From: Paraburkholderia tropica | GTDB taxonomy: Bacteria > Pseudomonadota > Gammaproteobacteria > Burkholderiales > Burkholderiaceae | Direction of reading: 5' to 3' | DNA: 64,000 bases | NCBI RefSeq assembly: GCF_914484835.1 | Contig: NZ_CAJZAR010000049.1 | Span: 157,812-221,811 of the forward strand | Shown here: piece after piece, positions 59,177 through 64,000 of the stretch | How positions within the stretch are numbered: the first letter of the stretch is position 1 | Layout of the letters: every line of letters starts with the position of its first letter | Program-made: the position numbers and the translations under genes | The notes under the pieces: generated by a model | Seen by the model: the letters and a program-made list of their open reading frames with translations, nothing else | Database searches by the model: none | Told to the model about the DNA's origin: nothing

Positions 59177-60931
59177 GTGGGCGCTTCATCGCGTCATCGC
59201 CTCATCGCCGAGCCCGAGCCCTTGCCCCTGTCCCCGCCGATTTCCGAATCGATCCCCGAGCCGATGTCCGAACCTCTATTCGATCCCGAGTCCATCGAGT
59301 CCGCCGAGTCCGAGTCCACGGCGGCGTTCGATGTCGCCGATATCTTCGAGGCGCTGCCCGATGCGTGGCTGATCCTCGACGCCGACGCGAACGTCGTCGC
59401 GGCCAATCGCGCCTATCTGACGCTGGTTTCATGCGAGCGCGAGGTGATCGTCGGGCAGTCGGTTTATGCGATCAATCAGGCGGGCTCGGCGACGCAGCGC
59501 GAGGCGCGCCGCCAGTGGCTCGAAAGCCTGCTTGCGCAAGGCGCGCCCGGCGAGAGCCGCCTCGCGCCGCCGCTGCGTTACGACCTCGCGCTCGACGGCG
59601 TCGGGCCGCTCGTGCCGCGCTACTGGCAGGTGCGCGCGACGCTCATGCGCACCGCGCGCGGCGAGCCGCTCTATGGGCTTTGCGTGCACGACATCACCGA
59701 ACGCATGGAAGAAGAAGCGCGCGAGCAGCGCGAGCGCGCCAAGCTGCGCTCGCAGGCGCGGCTGCGCCAGGTGCTGGTGGACGAAGCCAACGAGCAGCTG
59801 CGCATGCAGCAGGAACAGTTGCAGCACGCGCTGGCGTTCGCGAGCGTGGGCGCGTGGGAATTGCAGACGCGCACGGGCGTGTTCACCTGCAACGAGCAGT
59901 TCAAGACGCTGCTGGGTCTGCCGGGCGCGGCGACCATCACCGAGCGCCGTCTCTTCGAGGAACTGATCGACGAGGCCTATCGCGAGCGCGTGCGCAGCGC
60001 GTTCGACGCCGCGCGTCACACCGATATGCCCGTGGAAGTCGACTTCCGCGTGACCTGGCCGAACCGGCAGCGGCGCTGGATCCTGCTGCGCGCGACGCGT
60101 CCGCGCGGGATCGAAACCATCGAGGGCATCGAGCAGCCGGGCGCGGCGGTGTCGATCATCGGGCTCGCGCTCGATATTTCGATGCGCAAGGAGTCGGAGC
60201 TCGAACACCAGGCCGCCGCCGTGACCGAGCGCGCCGCGCGCGAGCGCAGCGAGGAGGCCACGCGCGCGATGGATCATTTCGTCGCCGCCGTGAGCCACGA
60301 ACTGCGCTCGCCGCTCGGCGCGATCCAGTCGTGGGCCACGCTGCTGCAACGCTCGGCCGACCTCGCGCACATGGCGCGCGCGGGCACGGTCATCGAGCGC
60401 AACGCGCGTCAGCTCGCGCTGATGGTCGACGACCTGCTCGACAGCGGCGCGATCGCCACGGGCAAGCTGTCGATCGAACCCGCGCCCGTCGATCTCGGCG
60501 CGCTCGCGGGCAATATCGCCGAGGACATGCGCATGCGCATCGAGGAAAAGGGCGTGCGCCTCATCGCCGACGATCTCGAATCCTGCATCGTGATGGCCGA
60601 CGAAAAACGGCTGCGCCAGGTGATCTGGAATCTCGTGTCGAACGCGCTCAAGTTCACGGAAGCGGGCGAGATCGCGGTGAGCGTCGGCGTGCGCGGCGAG
60701 CAGGCCGAACTGCGCGTGCGCGATACCGGACGCGGCATCGGCGCGGATGTGCTCGAACGCATTTTCGAACGCTTCTATCAGGCGGGCGGCAGCGGCCGCG
60801 CGTCGGGACTCGGGCTCGGCTTGTGGCTCGCGCGCAGCATCGTGCGTTTGCATGGCGGCACGATCCACGCGCAAAGCGAGGGCGCGGGACGGGGCGCGAC
60901 GTTTGTGGTGGTGGTGCCGCGGTATCGGTGA
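59177..60931 (+). CDS. PAS-domain hybrid-free sensor histidine kinase
   Basis: 584 residues from GTG 59177; ATG 59264 is a good alternative. Two PAS regions (about 58-170 and 215-345) precede the phosphoacceptor block FVAAVSHELRSPLGAIQSWA near residue 375. The ATPase domain has LVSNALKFTEAGEIA, DTGRGIGADVLERIFERFYQ and GLGLGLWLARSIV. No receiver and no membrane helix, so it is cytoplasmic. Possibly phosphorylates the receiver at 61369. It is translated close behind heme oxygenase. Confidence 0.9.
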   Translation: MGASSRHRLIAEPEPLPLSPPISESIPEPMSEPLFDPESIESAESESTAAFDVADIFEALPDAWLILDADANVVAANRAYLTLVSCEREVIVGQSVYAINQAGSATQREARRQWLESLLAQGAPGESRLAPPLRYDLALDGVGPLVPRYWQVRATLMRTARGEPLYGLCVHDITERMEEEAREQRERAKLRSQARLRQVLVDEANEQLRMQQEQLQHALAFASVGAWELQTRTGVFTCNEQFKTLLGLPGAATITERRLFEELIDEAYRERVRSAFDAARHTDMPVEVDFRVTWPNRQRRWILLRATRPRGIETIEGIEQPGAAVSIIGLALDISMRKESELEHQAAAVTERAARERSEEATRAMDHFVAAVSHELRSPLGAIQSWATLLQRSADLAHMARAGTVIERNARQLALMVDDLLDSGAIATGKLSIEPAPVDLGALAGNIAEDMRMRIEEKGVRLIADDLESCIVMADEKRLRQVIWNLVSNALKFTEAGEIAVSVGVRGEQAELRVRDTGRGIGADVLERIFERFYQAGGSGRASGLGLGLWLARSIVRLHGGTIHAQSEGAGRGATFVVVVPRYR

Positions 60932-60996
60932 GGGCGCGCAATGGGTACGACGCGCGGCGGTACAATCGCCGCTCCGATTCCTTGAGCGCCGCCGAC

Positions 60997-61365
60997 ATGA
61001 CCGACTCCACTCCCACGCCGCTCGACGCGCTCATCGCGCAGGTGCTCGCGTTTCGCGAGGCGCGCGACTGGCGGCAGTTTCATACGCTGCGCAATCTGAT
61101 CGTGTCGACGAGTATCGAAGCGGGCGAACTGCTCGAAACGATTCAATGGAAAGACGATGCGCAGATCGCGGCGATGCTCGACGATCCCGCCGCGCGCGCC
61201 CATCTCGAACAGGAATGCGCGGACGTGTTCATCTATTTGCTGCTGACCGCGCACACGGCCGGTTTCGATCTGGTGAAAGCAGCAGCGGACAAGGTGCGCG
61301 TGAACGAAACGCGCTATCCGGTCGAGAAGGCGAAGGGCAACGCGAAGAAGCACTCCGATCTGTGA
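60997..61365 (+). CDS. MazG-like nucleotide pyrophosphohydrolase
   Basis: 122 residues from ATG 60997 (MTDSTPTPLD). The metal-binding EAGELLETIQW and HLEQECADVFIYLLLTAHTA match the MazG/RS21-C6 all-alpha dNTP pyrophosphatase. It probably cleaves non-canonical or modified nucleotides, a housecleaning task. A longer in-frame reading from 58858 is a shadow. It ends 3 bp from the convergent receiver gene. Confidence 0.85.
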   Translation: MTDSTPTPLDALIAQVLAFREARDWRQFHTLRNLIVSTSIEAGELLETIQWKDDAQIAAMLDDPAARAHLEQECADVFIYLLLTAHTAGFDLVKAAADKVRVNETRYPVEKAKGNAKKHSDL

Positions 61366-61368
61366 AGA

Positions 61369-61806
61369 TCAGCGCGTATAAGGCGGCGGCTCGTTGAGCA
61401 CGGCCCAGAACACGCCGAGATCGTTGATCGCTTCCATGAAGTCGTCGAATTCGACGGGCTTCACCACATACGCATTCACGCCGAGATCGTAGCTGCGCAG
61501 CAGATCTTTTTCCTCGCGCGACGACGTGAGCATGACCACCGGAATGCGCCGCAAATGCGCGTTTTCGCGCACGACTTTCAGCACTTCGTGGCCGTCGAGC
61601 TTGGGCAGTTTCTTGTCGAGCAGAATGACGGCGGGGTTTTCGTCGGGGCGATCGGCCCACTGACCTTCGCGGCGCAGATAGTCGAGCGCTTCGGCGCCGT
61701 CGCGCAGCGCCACCACCGGGTTCGCGAGGCGCGCCTTTTCGAGCGCGATCAGGGTGAGCTCGATATCGTTCGGATTGTCTTCCACGAGCAGGATGGGTCT
61801 CAGCAC
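61369..61806 (-). CDS. CheY-like response regulator (phytochrome-associated type)
   Basis: 145 residues from GTG 61806 with GAGGA upstream. Single receiver domain: acid pair in LLVEDNPNDIELTLIALEKA, phosphoacceptor aspartate in VILLDKKLPKLDGHEV, switch region PVVMLTSS and lysine in VVKPVEFDDF. The pattern and extra length match the Rcp1-type partners of phytochrome kinases. It lies 68 bp downstream of the bacteriophytochrome gene on the same strand. Confidence 0.92.
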   Translation of the reverse strand: MLRPILLVEDNPNDIELTLIALEKARLANPVVALRDGAEALDYLRREGQWADRPDENPAVILLDKKLPKLDGHEVLKVVRENAHLRRIPVVMLTSSREEKDLLRSYDLGVNAYVVKPVEFDDFMEAINDLGVFWAVLNEPPPYTR

Positions 61807-61874
61807 GACGGTGTCCTCTTTCTCCCGCGCCTCAAGGCGCGTTGGTATGGGTGCACGGTGTTGGCGGCATGCGG

Positions 61875-64000
61875 CTAGTCCGGCTTGCGCACGTTGCGAA
61901 ACGGCTGCGCGCCGGGCGTCACCGACGCGAGCCGCGCCACGGCCGCCGCCGCCGATTCATCGTTGCGCGCGCCGTCCTGCATGATGCCTGGCGCAGTTTG
62001 CGCGGCCCGCGCGAGCGACACGCGCGGCATCGCGAACGACACGGTAGTGCCCACGTTCAGTTCGCCGTCGGCCCACGCGCGTCCGCCGTGACGCTCGACG
62101 ATGCGCTTGACGCTCGCAAGTCCGATGCCCGTGCCCTCGAATTCCTCGAAGCGATGCAGGCGCTGGAACACGCCGAACAGCTTGTCGACGTAGCGCGCAT
62201 CGAAGCCCACGCCATTGTCGCGCACGAACACGATATCGTGATCGGCGAGTTCGCCTTCGCCCGGCGCGCAGCCGATTTCGACGATCGCGCGCTCGTCGGC
62301 CTCGTCGCGATTGCGCGTGAACTTCACGGCGTTGTCGATCAGATTGCGCAGCACCACATGGATCAGCACCGGGTCGGCCGTGAGCGTGCAGAGCGTCGCC
62401 ACGCGCCAGTCGATCGCGCGCGCGGGATGCTCGCGCTGCTGATCGGCGATCAGTTCCTTGACGAGCCGGTTCAGATCGACGGCCTGCTTGTGCAGCGCCG
62501 CGCGTCCCATGTGCGAGAACGCGAGCAGGTCGTCGACGAGCTTGCCGCCGAAACGCGCCGACGCCGCGATGCGCTCGACGAAATGCTTTCCGCGCGTGGA
62601 GAGCGCGTCGGCTTCGGTGTGCGCGAGCAGATCGGCGAAACCGGCGATATGGCGCAGCGGCGCGCGCAGATCGTGCGAGACCGTGTACGAGAAGCCTTCG
62701 AGTTCTTCGTTCGCGCGGCCCAGTTCGAGCGCGAGTTGCGCGAGTTCCTCGGCGCGTCGCAACACGATATCGAGCAGTGCGGCGCGGAATTCGCGCGCGA
62801 TGTCGACTTCGGCGGCGCGCCACGGCAGCGCGCGTTCGCGCACGATTTCGGTCCAGACGTCGAAGCTTGCGCGCGGCGAAAGCGCGTGCGAGGCCGTGGC
62901 ATTGTCCGCGTCCGCTGTGGATGGTGCGAGCTTCTCGCGCGGATCGCCGGCCCACTTCACAGCGCGCACGACCTCGGGGCGGAACCAGATCACGTAATTG
63001 CGAAAGAGCCGCGAGATCGAGACCGCGAGCATGCCGGCCGCGTCGTGATGGAACGCGGTGCCCGTGTCGCGCGCGAGCTGTTCGCTCGCGTGCACGTCGC
63101 CGTGCTGGTTGTCGAGCCAGTTGAGGATCCGTTCGAGCTGCGTCTTGTCGGGCGTGACGCCGACCGTCACGATGCGTCCGTCGAACACGATGGCCGCGCC
63201 GCTCGCGCCCGTGAGGCCGAGCAGTTCGTGCGGCTCGGCGGCCAGTGCGCTCACGAAGTGCTCGCTGTTCGCCATGCTCGCGAGCAGGCGCGAGAGCCGG
63301 CGGCGCAGCGCGAGTCCGTATTCTGCCTGGGCGCCGTCCTCGCGCGCCTTGATCTGCAAGGAAAGCATCTGCGCGATGTGCTCGCAGGCGGCGCGCACTT
63401 CGAACGCGGGCAGGCGCGCGCTCGCGTGATGGCACGAAATCAGGCCCCAGAGCTGGCCGCGCACGACGATCGACATCGACATCGACGAACCGGTGCCCAT
63501 GTTCTTCATGTATTGCACGTGCACGGGCGAGACGCTGCGCAGCGAGGCCCACGTGAGATCGGTCGGGCGTCCCGTGGCGGGATGCAGCGGCGGCACGAGC
63601 GGCACGCTCGCATAGTCGGCGTCGGCGATCAGGCGAATGCGGTTGTGCACGTAGAGCGCGCGCGCCTGGGACGGAATGTCGGCGGCCGGAAAACGCTGGT
63701 CGAGATACGAGGCGTAGCCGGGATCGAGCGCTTCGGCGATCACGTGGCCGTTGCCCGCTTCGTCGAATCGGTAGACGAGCGTGCGCCCGTAGCCGGTGAT
63801 GCGCTTCACTTCGCTGGCGGCGAGGCGCGCGAGTGCTTCGACGCTGGGGCTCGTTTGCAGGCCGCGCAGGAAGGTGCGCACGAGCGGGTAGAGCGAGGAG
63901 AACACGTCGCCGGTGCCGAGCGCCGGTTCGAGTTCGACGATGGCGACGCCGTCGTGGCGGTGCGCGACCACGGCGAGCGGCGCGCGTTCGCCGCCGCGCG
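61875..64000 (-). CDS. bphP: Bacteriophytochrome histidine kinase (N-terminus cut off)
   Basis: About 708 residues are visible; the frame runs off the right edge, so the N-terminal PAS part and the biliverdin cysteine are missing. The GAF chromophore domain contains LDQRFPAADIPSQARALYVH and the SMSIVVRGQLWGLISCHHAS block. PHY follows, then histidine kinase FSYTVSHDLRAPLRHIAGFA with ATPase motifs DNAVKFTRN, VRDNGVGFDARYVDKLF and GTGIGLASVKRI. Red/far-red light should set its kinase activity. It is followed by its likely receiver. Confidence 0.95.
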   Translation of the reverse strand, partial: RGGERAPLAVVAHRHDGVAIVELEPALGTGDVFSSLYPLVRTFLRGLQTSPSVEALARLAASEVKRITGYGRTLVYRFDEAGNGHVIAEALDPGYASYLDQRFPAADIPSQARALYVHNRIRLIADADYASVPLVPPLHPATGRPTDLTWASLRSVSPVHVQYMKNMGTGSSMSMSIVVRGQLWGLISCHHASARLPAFEVRAACEHIAQMLSLQIKAREDGAQAEYGLALRRRLSRLLASMANSEHFVSALAAEPHELLGLTGASGAAIVFDGRIVTVGVTPDKTQLERILNWLDNQHGDVHASEQLARDTGTAFHHDAAGMLAVSISRLFRNYVIWFRPEVVRAVKWAGDPREKLAPSTADADNATASHALSPRASFDVWTEIVRERALPWRAAEVDIAREFRAALLDIVLRRAEELAQLALELGRANEELEGFSYTVSHDLRAPLRHIAGFADLLAHTEADALSTRGKHFVERIAASARFGGKLVDDLLAFSHMGRAALHKQAVDLNRLVKELIADQQREHPARAIDWRVATLCTLTADPVLIHVVLRNLIDNAVKFTRNRDEADERAIVEIGCAPGEGELADHDIVFVRDNGVGFDARYVDKLFGVFQRLHRFEEFEGTGIGLASVKRIVERHGGRAWADGELNVGTTVSFAMPRVSLARAAQTAPGIMQDGARNDESAAAAVARLASVTPGAQPFRNVRKPD

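Overview
The window is GC-rich (well above 60 percent, with third codon positions mostly G or C) and its gene content points to a beta-proteobacterium of the Burkholderia/Paraburkholderia/Caballeronia group. That placement is inferred from gene families and codon use, not from a marker gene. No rRNA, tRNA or CRISPR array was seen. About fifty genes are supported, plus one FMN riboswitch, several hairpin terminators and one decayed insertion sequence.

Layout. Positions 1-6000 hold mixed metabolic genes: the end of an FGGY sugar kinase and an SDR dehydrogenase (polyol use), a type II lumazine synthase behind an FMN riboswitch, a LysE exporter, a DeoR regulator, a cytochrome b561, a PAS-LuxR regulator and two small unknown proteins. 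Positions 6750-28340 hold the most striking block. It contains a private TonB-ExbB-ExbD-ExbD-TPR energising system, an XRE-cupin regulator, a large TonB-dependent receptor, a YejABEF-type peptide ABC importer, a TldD/TldE metalloprotease pair joined to it by start/stop overlaps, two tandem GNAT acetyltransferases, a lone RND pump, and a second XRE-cupin regulator. Read together this looks like a complete route for a peptide-like compound: through the outer membrane, across the inner membrane, proteolytic processing in the cytoplasm, acetylation and export. The parts are known families; the combined role is my inference.

Positions 28340-32380 are looser: a zinc-ribbon/TPR membrane protein, then an accessory patch with an HTH-like protein, a four-helix membrane protein and a frameshifted, internally deleted IS4-family transposase. 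Next comes ilvD. Positions 34500-47900 look like an organosulfur or sulfonate acquisition region: an SfnB-like flavoprotein, an APC permease, an LLM-class monooxygenase with its DszC-like partner, a ribose-type ABC importer and an SsuABC-type importer. A tandem zinc-ribbon protein lies within it.

Positions 47900-51600 hold a YkgJ cysteine-cluster protein, a Rieske oxygenase, a PRC-barrel protein and two small genes (40 and 58 codons). Positions 51640-64000 are sensory: motAB stators, a GGDEF-EAL protein, a GAF-PAS-PAS-GGDEF cyclase, then a light-sensing set made of heme oxygenase (biliverdin supply), a PAS histidine kinase, a MazG-like hydrolase, a CheY-like receiver and a bacteriophytochrome cut off by the right edge. 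This end ties light or redox sensing to cyclic-di-GMP and motility.
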